A DNA stretch of 64,000 nucleotides from Cavia porcellus (GCF_034190915.1 NW_026947486.1:18440001-18504000); one strand, 5' to 3'. Numbered from the stretch's first letter, positions 11,575 through 23,029 are shown. Numbers and translations are program-made. Notes: generated by a model not told the origin, from the letters alone.

Positions 11575-11808
11575 GGGGGAGTAAGCCAAGGCCTGCCTCC
11601 AAAGGCGCGGTTATCTATGACAGGACAATGGATGGGCCCGGATCCAGTGGTCAGCTGGAACCGAGGCGCGGTTTGTGTTTTCCCACAGGAATCGGGACGA
11701 GAACCACTGTGGATACCGGAGAGACTGACACGGGCAACAAAGCCCTCGACTGAAGATCAGACCTGCCCTACTGGAGATCCATCACAGACCAACCAACAAG
11801 ATGAATAG
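11575..11808 (+). pseudogene. pol: Remnant of pol: C-terminal end of integrase
   Basis: Right after the SINE tail the frame is open to a TAG ending at 11808. From 11617 it reads as the C-terminal DNA-binding region of a betaretroviral/IAP-type integrase, with GPDPV, a Trp/Arg-Gly strand, VCVFPQ and WIPERLTR. This beta-barrel domain binds viral and target DNA during integration. Everything upstream in pol (protease, reverse transcriptase, RNase H, integrase catalytic core) is missing. The family match is from motif recognition, not a search. Confidence 0.8.
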
Positions 11809-12303
11809 AAATAGCGGTAGCCCGAAATGGACAAGAAGATCCTCAGGCATATGCATGGCTTGCTCAATTGGCCCACGACCGAGTCTAGATATGGCGGGCA
11901 TCCCTCATTCTCCTCCATAAGGTGACAATACACAGCAGGGTAGGTGAGTCAATGACGGGTAAGAGCGTGCCTCCCCAGCACGACTCGACCTAAGCCAGGC
12001 CCTACCCCATCCTGCACGTAAGCCGCTGGACTGTTAGATGCTGCCCAGGTCTAAATTTCTCTCCGAGGGGATTTCTTTACGGAGAGGAAATGAGTGCAAG
12101 CTTGTGTGCATCCAGGTTCCGTCCAGTTTGTGCCTGGCCCTAGAAAAAGGACGAGGGCCTCAGGGCCTTGGCAGACCATGGCATGGCCAACCAGGGTCTA
12201 AGCCAAGGACCTACGGTGGGCCTACACATAGGGCATAAGCCTCTGCACCCAGTCCAGGAAGGGCTACGATGCGCACATTCATAAAAAATAAAATAGGGGG
12301 AGA
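11809..12303 (+). other. Proviral 3' non-coding segment and polypurine tract
   Basis: About 480 bp between the integrase stop and the 3' LTR. I see no env reading frame; the longest open stretch (12038-12238, 66 codons) has no recognisable motif. The end, AAAATAGGGGGAGA (12290-12303) abutting the LTR, is the purine-rich tract expected to prime plus-strand DNA synthesis. Confidence 0.7.
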
Positions 12304-12786
12304 TGTTGGGAGCCGCGTCTGTGATAGCTCGCCTTGCGCGGCGGACGTGCGGCCTGTGGTAAAGAGCAAAGCCTGAGGTAGATTACCCCTCCCATCGAAT
12401 ATGTTAGTTTCCTGCTTACCGCGTAAACAACCCGCTCAACAATATAGTCTGCCTGGCAACTGATGATGTTAGCCAATCAGCTTGCCTTGCTTACTTTAAC
12501 ATGATTGGACACTGTACCCGTATATATACCGGCGCCACCCCTGGGCGGAAGTAGAAGCCAGATAGAAGCCCGGAAGTAGAAGCCCAAAAGGAGCCGCGGA
12601 GAGCGGACCGGTAGAGGCTTTGGGGCAGGCTGAAGCACAAAAGGAGCCGCGGGGAGCGGACCAAAGGAGGCTTCAGCTGGGAGAACCCAGGGCAGGCTGT
12701 ACGGAGAAGGAAAATAAAAAGAAAAGGTTGTCCACTACCAGACTTTGTCGTGTGTCCTTCCTGCCGGCCGGGAGCGGACATCGACA
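12304..12786 (+). repeat. 3' LTR of the ERV2 provirus
   Basis: Same length as the 5' LTR and identical to it except G at 12340 (A at 9900). CCAAT is at 12473-12477, TATA at 12521-12528 and AATAAA at 12713-12718. Proviral transcripts should be cleaved a short way after 12718. Confidence 0.95.
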
Positions 12787-12792
12787 TTTGAT

Positions 12793-13583
12793 GTTAATTT
12801 TGTTTTTAACTTCCATTAGTGAGTATTTTGTTCTCTGTGAAAAAAATCACAAACTGGTTTGAGACAGGATCCAAGAAGCAAAAAGTTAGTGTTACTGATA
12901 TATGCCATCAGTTTTAACATGCATCTTTCTATAAAGGTCATTAGCTACCTGGCATTCATTGAGTATATTGTTTGATTCCACTAAACTGTTTCAGTTAATT
13001 GGTGAGAAAATTAGTTCTTCAGTTGAAATCAACATCTAAAAAGGAAGAATTTCAAGAATAGGTATATATTTCACTTGTAAATTATTTTTCTCATGGCAAA
13101 GTGCTTAAAGAGTATGAGACTATGTTAGTTGCTCTTTCTACTTCCCCTTGGGATACAAATGATAGATGTATTGAAAATACTCAAACCTACAAAAGAATAG
13201 CAAGCATTTTCATTTTGAAGGATACCTGCCATTCACTAATGATGTGGGCAAATTACTTTCTTTCTGAGTCTCATTTGCTTACCTGCAAAATGTAAATAAT
13301 GATTACTATCTTGAGAGCTTGGTGAAGGTCAGATGAGAAAATACAAGGTAAATTTCTAGAACACAGTAGATACTCCATAAATGCTTATTTTTTTGCATTC
13401 ACAGGTGAAATCATATGAGTTAAAAATTTTCTCCAATTTTTTTGTAGATTGTCTCCAACTATTCGCATTATTTCAGATATCAGTAGGAATCAAAGTATCA
13501 AGTTAGAGTTCTAGTGATCGAATTCTCACATTTACTACACTCCTTGCAAGTTTCTTTGTATATACTTATGGGCATATAAAAGC
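12793..13583. other. Unique non-coding stretch after the provirus
   Basis: It continues the pre-integration sequence (GATGTTTGAT | GTTAATTTTG). A 64-codon frame at 13101-13295 has no recognisable features. Confidence 0.55.
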
Positions 13584-13752
13584 TTTTTTTTTTGTAGTAC
13601 TAGGGATTGAGACCAGGACTTTGCACTGAGCTACACGTATAGCACTTTTTTACTTTGTGAGGGTCTAACTTGCCCAGGCTGCACTTGAATCTATGGTCGT
13701 CCTGCTTCACACTCCCAGAATGCTATTACAGACATGAACCACCACACCTGGC
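13584..13752 (-). repeat. Composite B1+ID SINE, antisense
   Basis: Poly-T, reversed ID half (GTAGTACTAGGGATTGAGAC), then reversed B1 half ending CATGAACCACCACACCTGGC. Confidence 0.85.
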
Positions 13753-15080
13753 ATAAACTCATTTTTATATGTTATCATTACATTTTACATGTTATCATTT
13801 CAATCATGAGTGTAGATAAAATTGATATGTTTACAATTGCTTTTTTAAGGATCAACAATTCTCTAATTTTATCTGAAAATATTCTTATGAGACATGGTGG
13901 TAAAGTTTTGAATAAACATTAGGTGTCACCAGGTCTCATGAATGTGAAATAATATTTGACTGAGGAAAACAGGACATATCTTAAATTGTTTTCAATTCAA
14001 ATGTAGCAAGCAGCTGAAGCTGGAGATTGATCACATGTGTGGGGCTAAAGCAAGGCCAGCCCTGAAAATAGGAAGACTACAAAGCAACCAGGTAAAGCAG
14101 TTGTTCTGGCTCCAAGAAGGCAAGGGACACAGGCCAACCAGGCAAACAAGTCGCTAGACAGAAAGAGAGGCTGAAATTAATATTATCCTCCTGTACAAAT
14201 AAAACTGCTACAATGATTGAGCAGTTCCTTTCTTCCCATCCAAAAGAATAAGGGCTCCACCTGACCTCAGCTTTTGTTTCTTCTTTACTTTCTCATCCTA
14301 TCAGGGTCCTTAACCCCAAGAACCACAAGAGCCACGTTGGTCGCAGCATCAGAGTCATGTGGCTCAGCATACACAGGTTGTTTCGTTTTATTATTGTTAA
14401 CTATATAAGAGACGTAAATAACGTATAGTTTTATTTTTCCCTGGGAAAAATTGGAGATGAATCTAAAACCTCTTCAATCCCTACTCCCCATCAGCAACTA
14501 CCATTATCACTTTGATCTATCCTTCCAGACCATTTTTCTATGAATTTACATACATACTACAATGTACACATAAGATGAACTCAAATGGAAAGTAGATATT
14601 TTATTGCCTAAGGAAATTAGGACCTGTTATGGATTTTTATCTTGTGAAATTTGAGATGTGATAGTCAAAAAAGAAAGATGAGAAAAGAGAAAAGGGAAAG
14701 GAAGTCTTGCCAAGAGTGACAATTTAAATGTCTCTATATTTCTTTGGTATTTTATTATTGGTCTCCTGAGCCCAGTTTTGCCAAGTTACACCACCATAGT
14801 ATGTGTATGACAGCTCACATGGTTTAAAGATCTTGATTCCAGTTTCACCAACCAGTGCTTCAACAGAGACAGATAAACAATTCCTTATGCATTCTCAAAG
14901 TCTCGCTCCACAAAAGTCCAAGCATTATCAGACCCAATTTACAAATGAAAACGAAAAATAATTGTGCCTTTAAAGTACAAATTGAAATGATGATGCCCAA
15001 AGTCAACTGTTTCCCAATTAATACAGAAAAATACCTTTCTCAGTTATTTAATTATTTTAAAATATGAGGTAAATTCAAGT
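13753..15080. other. Mostly unique stretch with a possible old LTR remnant
   Basis: Around 13980-14400 an AATAAAACTGCTACAATGAT stretch follows a less AT-rich block, reminiscent of a decayed LTR with polyadenylation signal. I could not find paired ends, so this is only a possibility. The rest has no recognisable content. Confidence 0.3.
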
Positions 15081-15228
15081 TTAAGACAAGATGGCATAGA
15101 CTTATTTTTCCTTGTCTTTCCCTGTTAGAATTCCTGAAAATAATACAAAAGTCATTATAAAAGGACTCTAGAATGTGGAGAGTTAGTGGACTGGACAGAG
15201 ACTTCAGCACTTAAAGAATGACACTCAA

Positions 15229-15378
15229 GCTGGTCATGGTGGTGCACACTTGTAAGCCCAGCACTCAGGAGGCTGAGGCAGGAGGATCCTTGCAAGTTTG
15301 AGATCACCTTGGGCTGTAGTGAGCTTATGGCCAGCCTGAACTGCATAGTGAGACCCTGTCTTAAAGATAAAAGGAAAA
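15229..15378 (+). repeat. B1 dimer SINE, sense
   Basis: GGTCATGGTGGTGCACACTT, CAGGAGGCTGAGGCAGGAGG and GTGAGACCCTGTCTTAAAGA, a 7SL-derived B1 with an internal duplication. Confidence 0.9.
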
Positions 15379-17336
15379 ACAAGACACTATGTGAGCTCTC
15401 TGGCTTTTCTTTTTAATCTTCCACAAGTTTGATATTGGATTCTGGAGAGGCTTCCAACCTACCTAAGACTCTTCTGTCAAAGCAGACAAGAAATAAAAAT
15501 AAAAAAAACAAAACAAAAAAAAAAACTGTTCTTTGTGCCCAAAGGACTGGGAAAAGAGAGAAACCCCACCCAGCAAAAGAAAAACGTTTTAGACAACACT
15601 GACCCTACCCAACTGTATGCTATAGTACTTCCGAACCCTACTCTGTGGACACAGGTAGCTGGAGAAACACATTCCTCAGGGAGCACCAGCTGAGATTGAG
15701 CTAGACTCTGGGCGACCGAGAGGCCTGGGGAAGCACTTTCTTTCCCTGCAAGCAGCAGCATATACTTAGAGCCAAAGTAGTAGGGATCTGGATAGCTCCA
15801 AGAAACTGGAAGAAGCGTGCTCCACCAGCTGGAGCTTCAGACCGCTGTCTCCCACGCAGCAGCAGCAGGTAGCCACTTAAGACTTTAAGCCTACTCCCAC
15901 TCCATGGCACCAGAAAGCTCAAGGAAACACTTTTTACTCTATGCTAGCACCCACTGGACAAGTGAGGCTCAGATTTCTTGACTACAATCACAAGGCAGGC
16001 CACAGAGGCACTTTCCTCTAAGGCTAGTAGTGTTAGCGTATGCCAGGCCACCTCTGGTATCAGCAGAGGATGCAGACAGTTGCTTCCACTCCTCCCTGCT
16101 ATTGCTATGCCAGCTAAGCCTAAGTGAAAAACCCGGATGCCTAGCAGCAGCTGGTGCCCCTCACCCTCTCTATTAGAGGGAGGGAATCATCTCAGAGAGC
16201 AGGGAACTGGAGAAAGAGATTCTTCAAATCTGTATAGAAGTCTTGGAAAGACACCTGTTTAATACAAATATGAAACTTAAAACATCATGCCTGAAAGTCT
16301 GAGAACTTTATTGCAATGTGGCATCCCACTCAGGTTTTCATGGTGGTCTCTGAGGAACACACAAACAAAGCAGATCAGAATAGCGATGTGCAGGTTCTAA
16401 AAAATAAATTGTCTTTGGAACCTCAGCTCACAAAAGCAGGCCAATAAAACTCAAGAATATCCACACAGAGACACATCATAACTAACTTTTGAAAACTAAA
16501 GATAAAGAAAAAATTTTTGATAGTAGTTAGAACAACATGCATTACCTATAGAGGCACACTGGTTTAAATGATAGCAGATTTTCTCATCTGAAACCATTAA
16601 TGCTGGAATAAAGTGTACATTTTTCAAATGATAAAAGGAAAAAACTGTCAAACCTGAATTCCATTGCAAAAATCCTTCAAGATTGAAGAGAAAATAAAGG
16701 CATTCTCAGATGACAAGAAAATTTATAAGTTGTATTAGCAGATACATCATTAATGAATGGCTAAAGCAAGGTCTTCAAACAAAAAGGAAATGATACTAGC
16801 AGAGGCTTGGAACTTTAGAAAAGGAAAACAATGACATATGTAAAAATCAGGTGAATATTGTAGTTTTTTCTCATGCATTTTTTCAATCATGTAAATTGTT
16901 GAAAAAAACACAATATACCATCTGATGATGGATTCAGTATATGTAGAAAAATAAGTAGAGAAAGTATATTTCAAAAGGGGAAGCAAGGGAGGAGTAAAGG
17001 GACCTACATGAAAATAAGGTTCCTACACTTAGAAGTGGTGAAATACTGATAAGAGTAGACTGTTACAAAATACACACATAATCTAAAACAAACATTATGA
17101 AAACTACATAGTTTTTGTAAAGTTATAGACTCAAAACACTAAATAAGTCAAAAAGGAATTCTAAATACAATTCAAATAACTCACAGTAAGGCAAGAAAAG
17201 GAAAATAGAGAAATGAGAAATATAATATTAAATATTAGATTTAAGCTCTAACGTAGTAATAATTATGTTCTGGTTGAATGTGCTAAATAAATGGATTAAA
17301 AGGCAGAGATTCACACATAGTTTTGTTTGCTTGCTT

Positions 17337-17481
17337 CTTTTTGAGACAGGGTCTCGCTATGTAGTTCAGGCTAGTCTGAGTTCACTAAGTAGCCCAGACT
17401 GGCCTCAAACATGCAACTCACAGTGATGCCCCTAATTCAACCTCAGAGTATTGGGATTACAAGTATGCTTCACCACACTCA
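17337..17481 (-). repeat. B1 dimer SINE, antisense
   Basis: TTTTTGAGACAGGGTCTCGC through GGGATTACAAGTATGCTTCA, with two GGC..GAGTTCA-type units, the reverse of the B1 dimer. Confidence 0.88.
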
Positions 17482-17535
17482 ACAAAAACAGATTTTTAAA
17501 AAGCTACTATGCACTGTCTAAGAAATTCCTTTCAG

Positions 17536-17651
17536 ATCAGGGATATATCTCAGTGACACAGTACATGCTTGGCGAGCACGAGGTCGTGAGTTTGATTCTG
17601 GTACCACAAAAAAAAAAAGAAAAGAAAAGAAAAAAGAAAAAGAAAGGAAAA
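17536..17651 (+). repeat. ID SINE, sense
   Basis: ATCAGGGATATATCTCAGTG, GGTCGTGAGTTTGATTCTGG, TACC and a mixed A/G tail. A second, very short ID fragment may lie at about 17742-17803. Confidence 0.85.
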
Positions 17652-17949
17652 AACTCCAACTCCATTCAAATAACACAGGTAGGTACAGAGTAAAAGTATA
17701 GAAAAATATATACTACACAACCATTACTTATTAAAAGTAGCAGAACAGCACCTACCTCATGGGTACAAAGGCCTGAGCTCAATTCTCAGTACAAAAAAAC
17801 AGCCAGGTAACTTATTAAAAGCAGAAATATCTATATATTAAGATCAGATAAACTAGATTTTAAAATTTCCAGGGACAAAGAGAGATATTATATAATGATA
17901 AATGGGATACTTCACCTAGAACACCTAAATGTAAATGCAGCAATAAATA

Positions 17950-18061
17950 GTTTTCTTTTTTTTTTTTTTGTCTTTTTCGTTTTTATCGGTACCGAGGATC
18001 GAACTCACGACCGCACACTTGCAAGGAAGGTGCTTATGCCACTGAGCTAAATCCCCAGCCC
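17950..18061 (-). repeat. Young ID SINE, antisense, with target duplication
   Basis: Poly-T, GTCTTTTTCGTTTTTATCGG, TACC and the reversed ID body to CCCCAGCCC. The 12-bp duplication CAGCAATAAATA is at 17938-17949 and 18062-18073. It sits inside the old L1. Confidence 0.94.
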
Positions 18062-18505
18062 CAGCAATAAATACAGTTTTGAAAGACATGAAGTAAAATG
18101 ATAGTCGCTAAAGAGAAAAACAAATGCACCATTATAACTAAGACTTCAATACCCTCCTCTAAGCAATATAACTACTATATAGAAAATCAGCAAGGTTATG
18201 GAATTGACAACACTGTAAAGCAACAGGATCTAATTTTAGATCCAACTTTATCCAACAATAGCATAACTCACATTCTTTTCAAATACCCATGAAATATTCA
18301 CCAAGATAGTCATGTTCTGGGTTATAAGACAAACATGAATGAATGCAAATGAATTGAAATCACAGAGTATGTTCTCTGACCATAAGAGAATCAAATTAAA
18401 AATAAATAATAAAGTCAACAAGGAAAATCTCTAAACATTTGGAAACCAGACAATGCACTTCTCAATAATATATAGATCAAAAAAAAGTCTTCAAGGAATT
18501 TTTTT

Positions 18506-19473
18506 CCTAGAAAAAAGCATGTATTTGGCTTTTAAACAATTAAAAATCCTGTCTAAGCAGGCTCTTTGATCAGGTTTGCAAGTCCTGCTCAGCAACTTTA
18601 TGTCCTACACTGCACTCGGGGGTTGCCCCAAAGGCACAAATTCACGGCCCTCTGGGCCCACTCCCCTGCACAACTAATGCTGACATGATATGCAGCCACC
18701 AGAGCTGGTGCACTGGGGTTCAATGAGCCATGTCACAGTCACACATGCTCATCCTAGATCAGGTCCCACATTCAAAGCCTGACACAGCTTGGAGGGGCCA
18801 CAGTAGAGATCAAAGTCTTTGAGGCCACAGCTGCTGGTGTCCTTCTGAAGGGTGCTATGAAGCTGCCTCATGGTCTCCAGACACTGGAGACTCTAGTGAT
18901 CGAAGCAGGACACAAACCCCATCCTCTTGGCCAGACAGATTCATGAAGAAGTACATGCCATAGATGAGGTGCACATATAGGACCCCAGGCTTCATGCAAC
19001 TGATGCAATTGCAGGGGAGTAGGTCTGCTAGGGACTGGATTGGGCAGTTTCATCCTCCAGTCCCAAGTATGCCTCAGTCTTCACAATGCAACTACGCAGT
19101 TCTGTGCCATCACCAAGTTACCAGACAAGGATGTATCCTAGAAATGCCCAGACCCAAGGAGACTGCTGGTTGGTCAAATAACTCTGACCCCAGCCAGCAG
19201 AGTGGTCCTTTGGGCTCTCTAAAAGAAATAAATGCTGCATTGGGAGCTCAGGTTAATGGTGGTCCCAAGCAAGACTTTTTGGGGGAAGCTGGCCAGGCTG
19301 TGTTTATTGGGTTCTACCGTTGCTGCTCTGCCTCTGCCAGTTTTTTCCCCCATCCTTTAGGAAAGCTTTTGGATGAACAAGGAGAGGCTCATTCCATTTA
19401 GTGGGAAGCTTGGCCCTGCCTCAGGAGGACAAAGTAGGGCCAGCGCCAGTATCCCACATCTCTAGATGTGTTG
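18506..19473 (-). pseudogene. MPG: Processed pseudogene of N-methylpurine-DNA glycosylase (MPG)
   Basis: Read on the minus strand, several frames together follow the MPG (alkyladenine-DNA glycosylase) protein in order. An N-terminal MGEKTGRGR-like start lies near 19344. It is followed by CSIYFF, then LFDQPAVSL, then KTEAYLGLEDE, then GVLYVHLIYGMYFFMNLS and SLEGLETMRQLHST, and finally CGPSKLCQAL. The parent enzyme removes 3-methyladenine and hypoxanthine from DNA. Here many stops and frame changes break it and no introns interrupt the order, so it is a dead retrocopy. It lies inside L1 ORF2; AAGGAATTTTT (18493) and AGGGAAATTTTT (19474) look like the decayed target duplication. The poly-A is mostly eroded. 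Confidence 0.85.
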
Positions 19474-20177
19474 AGGGAAATTTTTAAAAACACAGTGAAC
19501 TGAATGAAAATGAAAATACAACATTAAATTTGTGGAATGTAGCTGTGCTGACACAATTTATAACACTAAATGCTTACATTAGAAAAAGAGAAAAGGTCAG
19601 GTAAGTTCCTAACTGGAAAAAGAAAAGCAAAATATACTCAAAGCAAGCAGAGGGAAGAAAATAATAATAAGCAGAAATCATTGAAACTGAAAATAGAAAA
19701 AACAATAGATAAAATCAGTGAAGCAGAAAGCTGTTCTTCTGAGATCAATACAATTGATAGACCTATAGCAAGATTAAGATTAAAAAGAGTGAAGGCAAAA
19801 GTTCCTAATAGCATAAACGAAACAGGAAATTTTATCACAGATCCTGCAACCATTGAAGGGAAAATAAGAGAAGTCTATGAAGAACCTTGTGTATAACTCA
19901 AGTGAAATGGATTGATTCTTGAAAAGCACAAACTATCAAAATTCAACCAATACGATATATACCATCTAAATAATCCAAACTGTTAAAGAAAGTGGACTTA
20001 AAATTAAAAAGGTCTTGAAAAAAGAAAGCTCCAGGTCCAAATGGTTTCATTGGAGAATTATTTCAAACATTTTAAAGAATTAAATTGAATTTACCTAACC
20101 TACTCTAGAATACCAAAGATGAAGGAACAGTCCTATGCTAGAGGTCCTCCGAGCCATTCCCAGGCTTAATGAATCAC

Positions 20178-20247
20178 AAAAATCTGCAAGAAAATATTAG
20201 CATTATGGAATTCATCAAATTATAAAAATACTTTAACAGTGGCCAAG
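20178..20247 (+). repeat. Displaced duplicate of an L1 ORF2 segment
   Basis: TCTGCAAGAAAATATTAGCA and the following bases to 20247 match 21019-21086, where the same segment sits in its normal L1 context. The copies are in direct orientation about 840 bp apart and have diverged. The octamer ATTCCCAG borders the left copy on both sides (20156-20163, 20249-20256). Confidence 0.6.
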
Positions 20248-20930
20248 GATTCCCAGAGTACACCATATAGTCATACTTGTGGCTATGATTTACTACAAAC
20301 AGAGCAACATCAGCAAAGGAAAAACAAACATGGGTTGAAGTCCTAGAAATCAAGGTACAAGCTTCCAAGAGTCCTCTGTCACAACTATGTACTAGATAAA
20401 TTGTACTAATTCCTTTAGGAACAAGTAGGGACAATACATGTGAAATGATGTCTATCAGGAAAGCTCCTTAGAAACTCACTCCCCAAGGCATTTATTGGGG
20501 ATTGGTCACGTAGGCACCCTCTGCCTAATACTTATCAAAATTTCAGACTCCCAGAAGGAAAGCAGGGAAATGTTTAGCATAAAATATATTGTTTGTACAA
20601 AACAGGTACAGTGAACAGTTTTATCAATCCTAAAAATGGAGGGGACCCTCTCCAAATCAAAGTTCCCAGATGCCATTCAAGGATCCGCCTTTTAAGCAAG
20701 CCTGTCAAAGCTCCAAATTCAAGCCTGCTACATTAAATATTTTCTGCCCAGCTGGGAAATCAAAGAGACTAGAGCTCTGGTCCCAGGAAAAACCACATTT
20801 GTACAGATTATGTACAGTAAACCACTCTTATCAGTTCTGGAAATGGTGAGAACGCTCCTAAAACCCAAGTTCCCAGATTCCAAAGAGCTTGCTATCTTAG
20901 CTTTTTTTATTTGTTTGCATAACTTCCCAA
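20248..20930 (-). repeat. LTR-like block with internal tandem duplication
   Basis: Not L1. Two related parts, about 20605-20680 and 20814-20885, share ACAGTGAACAGTTTTATCAA versus ACAGTAAACCACTCTTATCA and CAAGTTCCCAGATKCCA-type ends. Duplicated promoter-proximal blocks like this occur in ERVL/MLT2-type LTRs. The minus orientation is a guess, and I could not define termini. Confidence 0.4.
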
Positions 20931-21133
20931 GTCACTTTATGAGGCCAGCATTATCCTAATACCAAAGCCAGCAAATCCTCTCCAAATTACATACTTTATC
21001 TCCCTTGAACTTTAACATAAAAGTCTGCAAGAAAATATTAGCAACATGGAATTAAACAAGGTATAAAAATAATTTTACCATGGTGGGAAAGGTTTTATTC
21101 TAGCTGTGCAAGGTTGGTTGAAAAGTCAGTATT

Positions 21134-21327
21134 CAGCCAGGCTATAATCTCAGCACTCTGGGAAACTGGGGCAGCAGAATCACAAGTTAGAGCTTGCCTA
21201 TGGGACTTAGGGACTTATCAAGATTCTGTCTCAAAATAAAAAAAATAGAAAAAGAACTTGGTATGTATCTCAGCATGAAGACCCTGGGTTTTATCCCCAG
21301 CACCCCCACACACAACAAACAAACAAA
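21134..21327 (+). repeat. Composite B1+ID SINE, sense
   Basis: GCCAGGCTATAATCTCAGCA, TCTGTCTCAAAATAAAAAA, then an ID half CTTGGTATGTATCTCAGCAT ending CCCCAGCACCCCC. Confidence 0.85.
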
Positions 21328-22250
21328 ATCCCAAAACTCTCAATATTCAAACCATGTAATTTACCATATCCACACCAAGCTAAAAAAGTAAAATCATATA
21401 ATGTATCACTTAATGCAGAAAAAGCATTTTACAAAATTCATCATTCATTCATGATAAAAAGCTCTCATCACAATATGAATACAGGTACTTCTCAAATCTA
21501 TAAAAGTATCTACAAAAAACTTACAGCTAAACATCATACTTGTACTGATAAAAGATGGAATGTTTTCCCCCCAAGAAAGGGAAGAAAGGAAAAACGTCCA
21601 CTTTTATTATTTTCATTCAATATAGTTTGGATATTTTAGTCAGAATAAGGCAAGAAAAAGAAGTACAAGGCATATGATTGTAAAGGAGAAAATAAAATGG
21701 TCCCCATTCACAGACAACATGATTTTCTATGTAGAAAATTCTACAGAACCTAAAATATAGGACCCCCTAAAATTAATTGAGTTCAGCAGGTCACAAGACA
21801 CAAGATTAACACAAAAATTAATTTCATTTCTATAAACAAACAATGAATATGGAAGTGCAAATTTAAAACGATACCATTATAATCATGCTGAAAAAATGAA
21901 GTTCTAAAGTATAAACAAAACTTTTTCAGACTTATATGCTGAAAATTCCAAAATGCTGATTGAGAAGTCAAAGAAGTTTTAAATAAATGGAGAGGACATA
22001 TCATGCTCAAGTATTAGAAGACAATATAGTGAAGCTTCCAATATTCTCCCAGATATAAAATTTGTGAAATCTGAATGTTATATGAATAGTACCCAAAGCC
22101 AGTATGTTAGTTTTGATGTTTACTGAGTCATATAAGATATTACCACTGAGAAAAACTGGGTTTCCGTACATGAGACTCTTCTGTAATAATTTTTACAACT
22201 CTCTGTGAATCTGTAATTATTTCAAAGTAAATTAAACATAATTCAGTAAT

Positions 22251-22579
22251 GTAAGTCTGAAGGAGTAAGAATATTTTAAAACTCGCATTTATTACAAAAT
22301 AGAACTACATCTTAGTATGGAAAATAGCCAATATACACAAAAGCCTACACTGCTGTTTATCATAGAAATGTAAATGAAAGTGACTATGAGTTCTTCATAA
22401 CTGTATATGGCATATTTCCACACCCAAAGCGAAAAAGATTTGTTGCTAAACATCTATATCAGTCAGAATTCAACTAAAGGACCAGAACAAATAGGAAATA
22501 ATTAATTCATTCAAAGCTGTTGTAAAATCTACAGGAAGAGAAAAATCGGGAGGTTGGAACCAAGAAGCATAGGCCAAAA

Positions 22580-22581
<2 letters not shown>
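22251..22581. other. Short AT-rich stretch between L1 and (CA)n
   Basis: No recognisable gene or repeat; possibly decayed LINE. Confidence 0.4.

Positions 22582-22635
<54 letters not shown>
22582..22635. repeat. (CA)n microsatellite
   Basis: About 27 uninterrupted CA units followed by (CTGC)3. It lies about 400 bp upstream of the CpG island and is likely length-variable. Confidence 0.95.
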
Positions 22636-22637
<2 letters not shown>

Positions 22638-23029
22638 CTGCCTGCCTGCGCGTGTTTTCCGATACCTCAGCTCTAGTTTAAAAGTTTTCGAATTGATTCA
22701 GATTATCCTGGATAATCGCCCTTACTTTAAACCAGCCGACTTGGAGTTTTAATTATATCACCAAAATAGCTCCACAACAACACGTAAATTATTATTTGAT
22801 AGGATAACTGGGAGTTGTAAGCTAACCACATTTAAAGTAAAACAGCCACACGAATTTCATAAACCATTTCTGCTTGCAACTGGATAAACATACTAAGAAT
22901 CACTTTGGATTTATTATCAAAGGTAATTTCTAACACAAACGATGTAAATCACTAGTGTCCGCTGAGTTCATAGACGAAGTCCCACGTAACAGAACTTTAG
23001 AATTGAAAAGCTTAGCTTGTATTTCGACT

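Larger units (their letters stand above)
9858..12792 (+). mobile_element. Young ERV2 (betaretrovirus/IAP-like) provirus, internally deleted, carrying an ID SINE
   Basis: Two 483-bp direct repeats (9864-10346 and 12304-12786) begin TGTTGGGAGCCGCG, end CGACA and enclose 1,957 bp. The flanking TTTGAT at 9858-9863 and 12787-12792 is a perfect 6-bp target duplication, the length made by betaretroviral integrases. The interior, in order, is a leader with primer-binding-like site and splice donor, a gag start, an ID SINE, the C-terminal end of integrase, a non-coding 3' part and a purine-rich tract. Protease, reverse transcriptase, most of integrase and all of env are missing, so the copy cannot move without help. 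TG start, 6-bp duplication, gag and integrase type place it in ERV2 by family knowledge. The LTRs differ at one position only, so it integrated recently. Confidence 0.95.
15081..22250 (+). mobile_element. Old L1 LINE material, sense, heavily interrupted
   Basis: Several blocks read as decayed L1 in sense order. 15420-16450 looks like a 5'UTR-like, less AT-rich part. 18290-18490 and 19485-19900 match ORF2 (the latter frame includes PIARLRLKR and NETGNFITDP). 20930-22000 includes the ATGAGGCCAGCATTATCCTA reverse-transcriptase region. SINEs, an MPG pseudogene and an LTR-like block interrupt it. It may be more than one L1 copy, as the boundaries are eroded. No frame is intact. Confidence 0.65.

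Noticed and set aside
11617..11808. Independent small gene of 63 codons after the SINE
   Set aside because: The frame stays open upstream to the SINE edge and its motifs match the C-terminal end of integrase, so it is a pol remnant.
18964..19401. 145-codon plus-strand frame
   Set aside because: It is antisense to the MPG retrocopy, whose minus-strand peptides explain the sequence.
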